From: CAYJBH01 sp964370825
GTDB lineage: Bacteria > Bacillota > Clostridia > Oscillospirales > Ruminococcaceae
Assembly: GCA_964370825.1 (NCBI GenBank)
Contig: CAYJKY010000001.1
Coordinates: forward strand, 53,816-117,815
Reading direction: 5' to 3'
Length of the DNA stretch: 64,000 nucleotides
Below are positions 41,839-49,672 of the stretch, piece by piece (position 1 is the stretch's first letter; each line of letters opens with the position of its first letter). A program made the translations under genes and the position numbers. The notes beneath the pieces were generated by a model that saw nothing but the letters and a program-made list of their open reading frames with translations, was not told where the DNA came from and made no database searches.

Positions 41839-43254
41839 TCAATTGATTTCACAGTAAAGCTGTGAATATGTCGTTACATCTGCTCCTTTTAATATTTCAG
41901 ATATTTCAGCCGGACCTGTACTCCCCTGTTTATATCCGTAGATGGGCAGTTCCTTATCATAGTATTGCTGTTTGATTTTTTCGATATACCTCCAGCTGAG
42001 ATATATTTGATCCCATCCGGAAAACCAGCGCCTATCCGAGACTAACGCCGAGTATAGCAACCTCTCATATGCCTCAGGTGTGTTAATGCGGTAGGAGAGG
42101 TTGCAGTTTTGGCAAAAGTCCATCTCCTCACCGGTGACCCCATAGCTGTCGCCCGGTGTCTTTATGTTAAAGCTTAGTGTTACACCCTCATAAGGCTGTA
42201 TCTTAAAGATAAGCACATTTGGTTTTTCCTGCCCATCTAGACGCTTGAAGGTCACGATTACATTCATCTCTCGGGTACACATTTTTTTACCGGTGATTAT
42301 GTAAAAGGGAACATCCATCCATCGTTCGTTGTCCACAAAAAGCTTACAGGCGGCAAAGGTCTCGGTTACCGAGGTTTTTGCAACACCCGGTTCGGATAAA
42401 TATCCGTCATACCTTGCAAGCAGTAAACTTTCCTCTACATTAAGCCTCTCGACCGGGCGAAGCTCACTATAAACTTTGGACTGTTTCGCCTTTAAATCAT
42501 CAGCATCCTTAGGTGGCTCCATTGCAATAAAGCTAAGCAGCTGCATAAGGTGGTTTTGAACCATGTCTTTTAAGGCACCGGAGTTGTCATAGTAGGTGGC
42601 ACGTGTCTCGACACCGACCTCCTCGCTTGCGATAATCCTTACATTGTCAATGTTATGCCGATTCCAGCTGTTTTCAAACAGAAGGTTATGAAATCGTATG
42701 GTCAGAATGTTTTGTATCATCTCCTTGCCGAGATAATGGTCGATTCGATAGATGCTCTCATCTCCAAAACAGTCCGAAAGCCTGTCGTTAAGTCGCTTTG
42801 CATGTTCAGGGGTCTCTCCGAACGGTTTTTCTATAACTATCTTTGGGTTCGATATGCATTTTAAAGAAATTATCCCTTCGGAAATAACCTCGAAAAATTC
42901 CGGTGCGACAGCATAGTAAAACATGTTTTCCTTGGAGGTGTTTTCGCAAAACAGCTGTGTAAGCTTTTCATACTCGGAGGAATCGGTGAAATTCATCTTA
43001 AGGTATACGACCTGTTTTGCAAAGCTTAAAAACAGTTCCTCCTTGTAATCAACTCTACTGTATTTTTTCACCCAACCTTTAACTATGTCTATATAGTCGT
43101 CACGGCTGTAGTCACGGCGACCTATGGCAATTATCCTGTCTGTTTCCTCGATTTTACTGGTAGCATATAGGTTATAAAATGCAGGCATAAGTTTGCGGTA
43201 GCAGAGATCTCCGGTGCCGCCGAAAATGGTTATGTTTCGATTAATGTCGGACAT
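41839..43254 (-). CDS. zwf: Glucose-6-phosphate 1-dehydrogenase
   Basis: A 471-residue enzyme. The NADP loop is FGGTGDLCYRKLMPAFYNL (usually GASGDLxxRKL). The substrate and catalytic motif RIDHYLGKEMIQN is intact at about residues 170-182, and EKPFG precedes it. It oxidises glucose-6-phosphate to 6-phosphogluconolactone and makes NADPH. It follows pgl by 2 bases. Nothing is missing. Confidence 0.92.
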   Translation of the reverse strand: MSDINRNITIFGGTGDLCYRKLMPAFYNLYATSKIEETDRIIAIGRRDYSRDDYIDIVKGWVKKYSRVDYKEELFLSFAKQVVYLKMNFTDSSEYEKLTQLFCENTSKENMFYYAVAPEFFEVISEGIISLKCISNPKIVIEKPFGETPEHAKRLNDRLSDCFGDESIYRIDHYLGKEMIQNILTIRFHNLLFENSWNRHNIDNVRIIASEEVGVETRATYYDNSGALKDMVQNHLMQLLSFIAMEPPKDADDLKAKQSKVYSELRPVERLNVEESLLLARYDGYLSEPGVAKTSVTETFAACKLFVDNERWMDVPFYIITGKKMCTREMNVIVTFKRLDGQEKPNVLIFKIQPYEGVTLSFNIKTPGDSYGVTGEEMDFCQNCNLSYRINTPEAYERLLYSALVSDRRWFSGWDQIYLSWRYIEKIKQQYYDKELPIYGYKQGSTGPAEISEILKGADVTTYSQLYCEIN

Positions 43255-43256
43255 AC

Positions 43257-44213
43257 TTATACCTCATCCATATAAATGCTGACACCCTGCGGTGTATTAA
43301 CCTCGGAACACTGCTTTACTATCCTGCCATTCTCTATCGAAAGGCATATAAGCTGATCGGTATATCGGTTTGCAACCAGCAGATATCTGTCGTCGCAAAC
43401 ATTTAAAATATCCCTCGGGTGATCGCCGGGTAGCTTGTAGAACTGGGTAGGGCTCGGCAACCCATCCTCAATGTTCAACATTGTTATTATATTTGCAAAT
43501 CTTGTGGAGACCATTAAGGTTTTACCATCTACACTCATACGTATCGCCGCACTGCCTTCGCAACGTTTTAGATCGGGCGGTAGCAAGGAGACACGACCGA
43601 TCTCGGTCAAGCTGTTGCCTTCTATTCGATAGCTAAACAACTCGTTGCTAAGCTCGGTAACAAGGTAAAATATTTCGCCGTCTTTCGACACCACTCCGTG
43701 GCGCGGTCCGCTGCCCTCTGGCAGTTCTATCTCATTTAGAATATTCAGATCCTTGTCAATAATAAAAACCTTATCCATTAAAAGTGCCGGGAGTATAAGC
43801 TTATCGTCCAAAACGGTTATCTGATGACAACCGGCGGCGTCCTTAATTAATATTTTTTTAACAAGCGACAGCCTGCCGTCGGAAAATCGAACCTTTGCAA
43901 CGGTTCCCGCCGAGTAGTTTGCCGTGTAGATGAATTCGCCGTAGGCATCGTCGGCTATATGGCAGGGTGTGCCGACATCATAGGCTAAAAGATCGAGCAC
44001 CCTCCCGTCCCTTGAACAAACCGCTACACCATGTCCGTCACCCGCACCATATGTAGCATAAATGAATTCCTTGTGACCTGCGATGATATATGTTGAGTTT
44101 TTTATCGGGCTGAATAGTTTAACATCTGAAAGCGTGCCATTAGTCTCGTCTAACCTAAAAGTATAAATACCGTCTCCACCATTAGAATAGCTACCCACAT
44201 ATCCTTTAAGCAT
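43257..44213 (-). CDS. pgl: 6-phosphogluconolactonase, beta-propeller (YbhE) type
   Basis: A 318-residue lactonase-family seven-bladed propeller. GYVGSYSNGGDGIYTFRLDETNGTLSDV at the start, PCHIADDAYGEFIYTANYSAGTV, and SGPRHGVVSKDGEIFYLVTELSNELFSYRI are family hallmarks, with the repeating pattern of short strands throughout. It hydrolyses 6-phosphogluconolactone, the product of Zwf encoded next in the operon, which supports the function. It leads the pgl-zwf-fprA-flavodoxin operon. Confidence 0.88.
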   Translation of the reverse strand: MLKGYVGSYSNGGDGIYTFRLDETNGTLSDVKLFSPIKNSTYIIAGHKEFIYATYGAGDGHGVAVCSRDGRVLDLLAYDVGTPCHIADDAYGEFIYTANYSAGTVAKVRFSDGRLSLVKKILIKDAAGCHQITVLDDKLILPALLMDKVFIIDKDLNILNEIELPEGSGPRHGVVSKDGEIFYLVTELSNELFSYRIEGNSLTEIGRVSLLPPDLKRCEGSAAIRMSVDGKTLMVSTRFANIITMLNIEDGLPSPTQFYKLPGDHPRDILNVCDDRYLLVANRYTDQLICLSIENGRIVKQCSEVNTPQGVSIYMDEV

Positions 44214-44261
44214 ATTATGTCCATCCCTTTCTATGGCGATTTTTCTGCATCACCTGTATAA

Positions 44262-44290
44262 ATTATACCATTGCATAGGTGCAATTTCAA
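44262..44290 (-). promoter_or_regulatory. Promoter of the pgl-zwf-flavodiiron operon
   Basis: TTGAAA (44285-44290) and TATAAT (44262-44267) on the minus strand are 17 bases apart, about 50 bases before pgl. Confidence 0.75.
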
Positions 44291-44348
44291 CTGTGAGATA
44301 TCACATTAATAGTAAAGGATATTAATAATAAATTCATCAAAACGTTAA

Positions 44349-44364
44349 ATCAAGAAAAATTGAT
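44349..44364. promoter_or_regulatory. ArsR box 1 (ATCAA-N6-TTGAT)
   Basis: Perfect inverted repeat upstream of the arsR -35 box. The symmetry extends to TTAAATCAA (44345-44353) and TTGATTTAA (44360-44368). Confidence 0.75.
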
Positions 44365-44372
44365 TTAAAGGG

Positions 44373-44401
44373 TTGACAGATGCTGAAAGATGATGTATAA
44401 T
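44373..44401 (+). promoter_or_regulatory. arsR promoter
   Basis: TTGACA (44373-44378) and TATAAT (44396-44401) are 17 bases apart. It lies between ArsR boxes 1 and 2. Confidence 0.9.
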
Positions 44402-44407
44402 AAACTC

Positions 44408-44423
44408 ATCAAATAAAGTTGAT
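44408..44423. promoter_or_regulatory. ArsR box 2 (ATCAA-N6-TTGAT)
   Basis: Same half-sites and spacing as box 1, placed over the expected transcription start of arsR, where a bound repressor would block initiation. Confidence 0.78.
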
Positions 44424-44438
44424 TTAAGGGATGAAAAA

Positions 44439-44753
44439 ATGGATTATACTGCTCTGGAAACAGCCAAGGTGTTCAAGGCGCTATGTGACCCTATAAGGGT
44501 TTCTATAATAAAAAGACTCGCGGAGAGTGAGAGATGTGCCTGTGACCTGACCGAAAGTCTTGATATTGCGCAGTCGAAACTATCCTATCACATGAAAATT
44601 TTGTGTGAAAGTGGGATAATCGAGTGTTGGTATCAGGGCAAATGGACCCATTATCGGATAAGTGAAAAGGGAAGTGCAAAAGCGATTGAAATGCTGAGCA
44701 AGCTGACCGACACTTCCGAACAACAGCTTGATAAAATAAGCTCCTGTTTTTAA
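44439..44753 (+). CDS. arsR: ArsR-family arsenic-responsive repressor
   Basis: A 104-residue winged-helix repressor. ALCDPIRVSIIKRLAESERCACDLTESLDIAQSKLSYHMKILCESGIIECWYQGKWTHYRI contains the CxC pair (C33 and C35, in ERCACDL) that binds arsenite in classical ArsR. It should leave the DNA when arsenite binds and release the operon. ATCAA-N6-TTGAT boxes flank its promoter and precede the permease gene. Confidence 0.9.
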   Translation: MDYTALETAKVFKALCDPIRVSIIKRLAESERCACDLTESLDIAQSKLSYHMKILCESGIIECWYQGKWTHYRISEKGSAKAIEMLSKLTDTSEQQLDKISSCF

Positions 44754-44803
44754 CCGCATATAAACTTGTTGTCAGGCGCTTAAAAACAAATTAAAAAGCA
44801 TAA

Positions 44804-44829
44804 TATCGCCACCGATTAGTGTGGCGATA
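44804..44829. other. Hairpin in the arsR-permease gap
   Basis: TATCGCCAC (44804-44812) pairs with GTGGCGATA (44821-44829). On the plus strand it is followed by A, not T, so it is not a standard terminator. It may stabilise or process the transcript between arsR and the permease gene. Confidence 0.45.
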
Positions 44830-44844
44830 AAAAAACCACAACAC

Positions 44845-44860
44845 ATCAAAAATTTTTGAT
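44845..44860. promoter_or_regulatory. ArsR box 3 (ATCAA-N6-TTGAT) before the permease gene
   Basis: A third copy of the same inverted repeat, 20 bases before the permease start. The shared downstream TTGATTTAAG matches box 2, so the segment may have been copied. It suggests a second control point inside the operon. Confidence 0.72.
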
Positions 44861-44879
44861 TTAAGAAAGGCGAAAATCT

Positions 44880-45893
44880 ATGGATATTATCAAAAGCGGC
44901 TGGGATTTTTTTCAGGGACAAATTCTCGGTATGAAATGGCTCAACGACCTTGTGGGAGGGCTGCTTTTCTCATTCGGTATGGATATTACATCTCCGGTCG
45001 GTGCAAGTGTGCAGTTTTTTATCTATGATGTGATAAAGATAACGGTGCTCCTCTGCTCGCTTATATTTATTATATCCTATATACAGAGTTATTTTCCGCC
45101 GGAGCGTAGCAAAAAAATTCTTTCGAGATTTAACGGAATATGGGCAAACATTGTGTCGGCACTTCTCGGAACCATCACCCCGTTTTGCTCCTGCTCCTCC
45201 ATTCCGCTTTTTATGGGTTTTACCAGTGCCGGCCTTCCGGTGGGAGTGACATTTTCTTTTCTGATATCCTCCCCGATGGTAGATCTCGGAAGTCTTGTAT
45301 TGCTTATGAGCATATTCGGTGGAAATGTAGCGATAATATACGTGGTTTTAGGTCTTGTTATTGCCGTTATAGGCGGCTCGCTGCTGGACAAAATGGGTAT
45401 GCAAAAGAATGTTGAAGATTTCATCCTAAACGCCGGCACGGTAGATATAGAATCTCCCGACCTCACCAAGGGTGAGAGGGTTATGTTCGCAAAGGAGCAG
45501 GTTGTCTCCACCTTCAAAAAGGTGTTTCCCTATATACTGGTGGGTGTAGGCATCGGGGCATTTATCCATAACTGGATACCGCAGGATATTATAGAGTCTG
45601 TACTCGGAACAAACAATCCCTTTGGTGTGCTGCTTGCAACCATCGCAGGTATTCCGATGTATGCCGACATATTCGGAACAATACCGATTGCCGAGGCATT
45701 ACTCGCAAAGGGCGCACAGCTTGGCACGATACTCGCCTTCATGATGGCGGTTACAACGCTAAGTCTCCCCTCCATGATTATGCTGAAAAAGGCGGTCAAA
45801 CCAAAGCTATTGGCAGCGTTTATTGCAATTTGTTTCTTAGGCATTGTCATTGTGGGATATGTATTCAACGTAATTCAACCATTTATTATTTAA
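44880..45893 (+). CDS. ArsP-type permease (organoarsenical or metal efflux)
   Basis: A 337-residue membrane protein of the DUF318/ArsP permease family with about eight to ten hydrophobic segments. The family signature TPFCSCSSIPLFMGFTSAGLPVGVTFSFLISSPMVDLGSL is at about residues 100-140 with the CxC pair, and the second-half copy is VGVGIGAFIHNWIP..GIPMYADIFGTIPIAEALL. ArsP exports trivalent methylarsenicals; related permeases act on other metals. Its place after arsR and before arsC supports arsenic. Confidence 0.82.
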   Translation: MDIIKSGWDFFQGQILGMKWLNDLVGGLLFSFGMDITSPVGASVQFFIYDVIKITVLLCSLIFIISYIQSYFPPERSKKILSRFNGIWANIVSALLGTITPFCSCSSIPLFMGFTSAGLPVGVTFSFLISSPMVDLGSLVLLMSIFGGNVAIIYVVLGLVIAVIGGSLLDKMGMQKNVEDFILNAGTVDIESPDLTKGERVMFAKEQVVSTFKKVFPYILVGVGIGAFIHNWIPQDIIESVLGTNNPFGVLLATIAGIPMYADIFGTIPIAEALLAKGAQLGTILAFMMAVTTLSLPSMIMLKKAVKPKLLAAFIAICFLGIVIVGYVFNVIQPFII

Positions 45894-45909
45894 TAAGGAG
45901 AAATTAATT

Positions 45910-46326
45910 ATGGGATTATTCGGATTTGGTAAGACAAAACAGGAAGAAAAAGTGCCTTGCGACTGCGGTGGAATGTGTACACCTTCTGAGATAGCGGCAA
46001 AAAAGGCAGAGCAAAGCGGCTGTTGTGGTGATGTTTCGGCTGAGTCCATGTCGGCGGCACAGGCGGCAAACAGCGAGGGTGCCTCGGTAAAGGTGCTTGG
46101 CTCAGGATGCGCGAAATGCAATCAACTCGAGGAAGCAACAAAGGATGCACTGCGCGGGCTTAACATGGATGCTGAAATTGACCATGTAACCGATTTTGCG
46201 CAGATAGCAAGCTATGGCGTGATGACAACACCGGCACTGGTAGTGGACGGAAAGGTAGTATCCTATGGTAAGGTTTTAAAATCTAACGAGGTTACTGATA
46301 TCCTAAAAAAGGTTAGGGCGTCATAA
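45910..46326 (+). CDS. Thioredoxin-like protein with Cys-rich N-terminus
   Basis: A 138-residue protein. The N-terminal part contains C17, C19, C23, C38 and C39 (VPCDCGGMC, SGCCG), a likely metal or metalloid binding region. The C-terminal 75 residues are a small glutaredoxin-like domain of the TM0996/MTH895 type: VKVLGSGCAKCNQLEEATKDAL with the CAKC redox pair, then MTTPALVVDGKVVSYGKV. It may hand electrons to ArsC, or arsenite to the permease. It lies between those two genes and overlaps arsC by one base (TAATG). Confidence 0.8.
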   Translation: MGLFGFGKTKQEEKVPCDCGGMCTPSEIAAKKAEQSGCCGDVSAESMSAAQAANSEGASVKVLGSGCAKCNQLEEATKDALRGLNMDAEIDHVTDFAQIASYGVMTTPALVVDGKVVSYGKVLKSNEVTDILKKVRAS

Positions 46327-46811
46327 TGGGTGAAAAAAATATGAATCAAACATGGGTAAGGGTCGAGGACTACGACTATGATAACAACGAATTTAAGCTG
46401 AACTGCGAGGGGAAACCGAAGGTTGCGTTTGTCTGTAACCACAACTCCTGCCGTAGTCAGATTGCGGAGGCACTCGGAAAACATCTTGCATCGGATGTTT
46501 TTGACAGCTACTCTGCCGGCACAATAATAAAGGATAAAATCAATCCCGATGCTGTGCGGATGATGAAAAAATTGTTCGACATAGATATGGAGAAAACGCA
46601 GTTCAATAAAAAAATAACCGACATACCGCAACCGGAAGTGGTTATCTTTATGGGATGCAACGTAGCCTGCCCGGCGGTGCGCTGTCAATATAGCGAAAAC
46701 TGGGGGTTAGACGACCCAAGCGGAGAGGACGATGCATTCTTCGAGCAGACAATAAATACAATACAGGAAAACATGCTTAGACTAAAGGATAAGCTGAGTA
46801 AAGAAAGTTAA
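46326..46811 (+). CDS. arsC: Thioredoxin-coupled arsenate reductase
   Basis: A 161-residue low-molecular-weight phosphatase-fold reductase. The P-loop is VCNHNSCRSQIAEAL, with the nucleophilic Cys then x5-Arg. The two resolving cysteines lie in FMGCNVACPAVRC, and DDPSGEDD carries the acid loop Asp. It reduces arsenate to arsenite using a Cys relay re-reduced by thioredoxin, fitting the thioredoxin-like gene directly upstream. A 25-residue N-terminal extension is present compared with the classical enzyme. Confidence 0.88.
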   Translation: MGEKNMNQTWVRVEDYDYDNNEFKLNCEGKPKVAFVCNHNSCRSQIAEALGKHLASDVFDSYSAGTIIKDKINPDAVRMMKKLFDIDMEKTQFNKKITDIPQPEVVIFMGCNVACPAVRCQYSENWGLDDPSGEDDAFFEQTINTIQENMLRLKDKLSKES

Positions 46812-46874
46812 GAAACCCCGCAGATACGTAGATTAATTGCGAACATTTTACATATGAAGAACCTACCTACAGGG

Positions 46875-46906
46875 CACTCATAAGGACGTAGTCTTTTGTG
46901 AGTGCG
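46875..46906 (+). terminator. Terminator of the arsenic operon
   Basis: GCACTCA (46875-46881) pairs with TGAGTGC (46900-46906), and the inner AAGGAC/GTCTTT extends the stem with G-U pairs. A moderately T-rich tail (GCTTTATGTTTG) follows. Confidence 0.6.
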
Positions 46907-46956
46907 CTTTATGTTTGCTCTTCTGCTTGCGTTTTTAGCTTTTCGCCATGTAAAAA

Positions 46957-47325
46957 TCATCCGAAATATTCATTCGAATCGGCCGGAGCTTCTGTTCTGT
47001 CCTTATCGGTGTATTCACGCATAACCTTTGTGACAGAAATTTTATAACTTTCAAACAGTTTGTTTCTGCCCTCGAGCTGACTCATTCTATGTTCTGTTAT
47101 GCTGCGCCATTTTGTCATTGCTTCTTCACTTTCCCACACGTTCATAGATAATATTTTTCGCTCATTTGCTAAACTTTGAAACCTTTCAGCCGATATAAAT
47201 CCATCGAAGCCGTTTAGCATAGGTCTTAGCATTGCGGCAAGTTCTAAATATCTTGCCATGCATGTGTCGCCTGTATCAACATCAACAGCCGGCACTACCT
47301 CAAAAAGTACAATATATTTGCTCAT
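46957..47325 (-). CDS. Antibiotic biosynthesis monooxygenase (ABM) domain protein
   Basis: A 122-residue protein with the small dimeric alpha/beta-barrel ABM pattern: KYIVLFEVVPAV, YLELAAMLRPMLNGFDGFISAERFQSLANERKILSMNVWESEEAMTKWRSITEHRMSQLEG. Members include heme-degrading and quinol monooxygenases, but many have no known reaction. Its start overlaps the ogt stop by 4 bases, so it belongs to the alkylation-repair operon. A link to alkylation damage is not established. Confidence 0.72.
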   Translation of the reverse strand: MSKYIVLFEVVPAVDVDTGDTCMARYLELAAMLRPMLNGFDGFISAERFQSLANERKILSMNVWESEEAMTKWRSITEHRMSQLEGRNKLFESYKISVTKVMREYTDKDRTEAPADSNEYFG

Positions 47326-47786
47326 TTGTTTTCTGCCTCAATTTTAAGTATAAATTCTTTCATGGTCAGCCCACCTGCATAGCCGACAAGTTTTCCTGAT
47401 GCCCCGATAACTCTGTGACAAGGCACAATTACCGTTATTGGGTTTTTGTTGTTTGCCATACCGACAGCACGGCTGGCTTTTTCATTTCCGACAGCTATGG
47501 CTATATCCTTATAGCTTCTTGTCTCGCCGTAAGGGATGTCGCAAAGTGCATTCCACACCTTTGTTTGAAAAGCAGTGCCCACCAATTTATACGGAATATC
47601 AAACTGCTTTCTTTTGCCGTCAATGTATTCTACAAGTTGATTATATGCTCTGTCGGTAAGTTCTGTTTTTATCCCGAAATCACTTATATTCTCGTCAAAT
47701 ATTTTCTTGAAATAGGTAATGTTTCCGTCGGCATATTTCATTTTGAAGTAGCCGAGTTTTGTTTCGTAAATTGCAAAGTCTTTCAT
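47322..47786 (-). CDS. ogt: Methylated-DNA--protein-cysteine methyltransferase
   Basis: A 154-residue suicide repair protein. The active-site PCHRVIGASGKLVGYAGGL is at about residues 120-138, and the recognition helix region is VWNALCDIPYGETRSYKDIAIAVGNEKASRAVG. It moves the methyl group from O6-methylguanine to its own Cys. Its start overlaps the ada stop by 4 bases. Confidence 0.93.
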   Translation of the reverse strand: MKDFAIYETKLGYFKMKYADGNITYFKKIFDENISDFGIKTELTDRAYNQLVEYIDGKRKQFDIPYKLVGTAFQTKVWNALCDIPYGETRSYKDIAIAVGNEKASRAVGMANNKNPITVIVPCHRVIGASGKLVGYAGGLTMKEFILKIEAENK

Positions 47787-48349
47787 TTTTTGTTTCCTTT
47801 CCTATATGCGGCAGGGGATATGTTCGCCCTCTCCTTAAAGAATTTGTAAAATGCCGATAAACTGCCAAAACCTATCGAGTAGGCAATGTCAATTACCTCG
47901 TCGTCTGTCTGCTCTAAAAGCCTTATAGCCTCTTTATATCGCAAATCGTTAACATATCCGATGGGGGTCACGCCATATTCTTCCTTAAAAACCTCCACCA
48001 TTCGCTTGCGTGAAAGTCCCAGCTTTTCTATTTCTGTATTCAGAGATTCAACCTCGTAAAACATACTGTCAATTAACTTTTTTAGCTTTTCTGCAATATC
48101 CTTCATCGGTCGATAGTCAAGCAGATCACTTCTGCACCGCTTGCAGGGTCTGTAGCCGGCTTTTATACTCTGCGCTGCAGTTTTGTAAAACTCTATATTT
48201 TCTGTTTTTGGGGCTTTGGATTTACAGGAGGGTCTACAGTAAATACCTGTTGATTTCACTGCGTAAAAAAACACAGTGTCATAACTTTCATCATTTGAAA
48301 TCACGGCATCATACATCTCATCAAAAGTCAAATTAAGCTTATTGTCCAT
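47783..48349 (-). CDS. AdaA-like methylphosphotriester sensor and activator
   Basis: A 188-residue protein. The N-terminal Ada zinc domain has GIYCRPSCKSKAPKTENIEFY and GYRPCKRCR, giving the four zinc-binding cysteines, one of which accepts a methyl group from DNA phosphotriesters. The C-terminal AraC helix-turn-helix (LGLSRKRMVEVFKEEYGVTPIGYVNDLRYKEAIRLLEQTDDEVIDIAYSIGFGSLSAFYKFFKE) then activates the operon. The methyltransferase domain is a separate gene here, as in Bacillus AdaA/AdaB. Confidence 0.9.
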   Translation of the reverse strand: MDNKLNLTFDEMYDAVISNDESYDTVFFYAVKSTGIYCRPSCKSKAPKTENIEFYKTAAQSIKAGYRPCKRCRSDLLDYRPMKDIAEKLKKLIDSMFYEVESLNTEIEKLGLSRKRMVEVFKEEYGVTPIGYVNDLRYKEAIRLLEQTDDEVIDIAYSIGFGSLSAFYKFFKERANISPAAYRKGNKK

Positions 48350-48356
48350 AACACAT

Positions 48357-49049
48357 CTACCTTCTTATCATGGTTTTTATTAGTTCTTTTGTGGCCTTGT
48401 CTACCTTTAGTGACTCGCGAATTTTTTGTAAAGCCTTATTATATGTAAAATCATCTAAGTTGTTTTCATTAAGGTATTCCATTGTTTCGGCAGGAAAGTT
48501 TACATAACATACCTGTAAGCACCACGCAACCGCCATTTTTACATAATAGTCATCGTGAGTTATTACATCACAGATAAATAAAATGTCGTCGAGGTATTTC
48601 TTCTCCATATAATGAAAAAGAAACATAACCACAGCAAATCGTATTTCATATGCACTGCTTGACTGGTGATACCTTTGCAGGAATTTCCATACTCGCTCTT
48701 TATGCTGACGAACTATTTTCAACTCGTTGCAAAAACTATCACACAGCGACCAGTTTGTGATTTTGGGAACATACAACGCTATTTGTTCAAGAATTACCTC
48801 GATGTATTCGTTTGTGTTCCCGATAATTAGTGCCTTTAACATAGTTTCCTCAAAATATATGTCGTTCGCATTGTCAAGGTAGTCAATGGGGTTATCCTTA
48901 GCTATTTTTTTTGCTATCTTTCGCAGCTGTGGAATTCTCACCCCTATTAGGTTATCACAGCCTGGAATTAAAGATATAGCAAACTCTTTAAACTGATCAT
49001 CGGCAAGAGCAAATAGCTCTTTTCTTATTTCGGTTTCTCTTTCATACAT
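48357..49049 (-). CDS. DNA alkylation repair glycosylase (AlkD/AlkC HEAT-repeat family)
   Basis: A 230-residue all-helical protein of the AlkD family: GVRIPQLRKIAKKIAKDNPIDYL, YFEETMLKALIIGNTN, NWSLCDSFC, IRFAVVMFLFHYM and YYVKMAVAWCLQVCYVNFPAETMEYL. These enzymes excise N3- and N7-alkylated purines without base flipping. The conserved Trp and Asp near NWSLCD are present. It is the first gene of the operon alkD-ada-ogt-ABM. Confidence 0.85.
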   Translation of the reverse strand: MYERETEIRKELFALADDQFKEFAISLIPGCDNLIGVRIPQLRKIAKKIAKDNPIDYLDNANDIYFEETMLKALIIGNTNEYIEVILEQIALYVPKITNWSLCDSFCNELKIVRQHKERVWKFLQRYHQSSSAYEIRFAVVMFLFHYMEKKYLDDILFICDVITHDDYYVKMAVAWCLQVCYVNFPAETMEYLNENNLDDFTYNKALQKIRESLKVDKATKELIKTMIRR

Positions 49050-49083
49050 CCTTGTTTACCACCATATGAGTCTTTGTAAATCT

Positions 49084-49089
49084 ATTATA
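49084..49089 (-). promoter_or_regulatory. -10 box of the alkylation-repair operon
   Basis: A perfect TATAAT on the minus strand 35 bases before alkD, with no recognisable -35 box at 16-18 bases. This is expected for a promoter that needs an activator such as methylated Ada. Confidence 0.5.
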
Positions 49090-49178
49090 CTACATATTGC
49101 AGCAAAAATCTTCCGAAAATTGCGTATTTAATTTTGAAAAATAATGTTATGGTAGGAGCCAATGTTTGTATCTGATTG

Positions 49179-49208
49179 TTGACAAAGGCAATCAAATTAT
49201 GTTATATT
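49179..49208 (+). promoter_or_regulatory. Promoter of the hydrogenase-like signalling module
   Basis: TTGACA (49179-49184) and TATATT (49203-49208) are 18 bases apart. A possible earlier start codon overlaps this promoter and was discarded. Confidence 0.65.
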
Positions 49209-49301
49209 TTAAACAGCGGAAGTATCGATTGTTCGGCATTTCCGCCGTTTAACGATTTATTAATTAACGTCTCCGCATCGTCGGAGCATGGAAGGGGTAC
49301 T

Positions 49302-49655
49302 ATGACTATAGGGGACATCAAAAGTATACTTGACGCGGAGTTTGCCTGCGGCGATAGCATGAGCGATAACGAGGTTCATACCGCATGTTCCAGCGACCTA
49401 ATGAGTGATGTGCTTGCCTTTGTAAAGGACCAGGCGGTGCTTCTTACCGGACTTGTAAATACACAGACAATACGCACCGCCGAGATGATGGACATGGTGT
49501 GCGTTGTGTTGGTTAGGGGAAAACGCCCCACACCGGATATGTGTGTGCTGGCAAATGAGCGTGGAATAGCAATTTTGTGTACCGGACATACCATGTTTGA
49601 ATCGGCAGGCAGACTTTATGAGCAGGGGTTGCGTGGCGGTGAGGCAGTAGTTTAA
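49302..49655 (+). CDS. DRTGG-like domain protein (first of two in the module)
   Basis: A 117-residue small alpha/beta protein resembling the DRTGG domain: MTIGDIKSILDAEFACGD, DVLAFVKDQAVLLTGLVNTQTIRTAEMMDMVCVVLVRGKRPTPDMCVLANERGIAILCTGHTMFESAGRLYEQGL. I chose the ATG at 49302, with GAAGGGG 4 bases upstream. DRTGG domains bind ligands or nucleotides in regulatory proteins; the role here is unknown. It opens the operon with the HATPase, hydrogenase-like, second DRTGG-like and PHP genes. Confidence 0.75.
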   Translation: MTIGDIKSILDAEFACGDSMSDNEVHTACSSDLMSDVLAFVKDQAVLLTGLVNTQTIRTAEMMDMVCVVLVRGKRPTPDMCVLANERGIAILCTGHTMFESAGRLYEQGLRGGEAVV

Positions 49656-49672
49656 GAAGGGATGACGTTATA

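Noticed and set aside
44804..44829. Terminator between arsR and the permease gene
   Set aside because: The hairpin is followed by A on the plus strand, so it cannot be a standard terminator for arsR.
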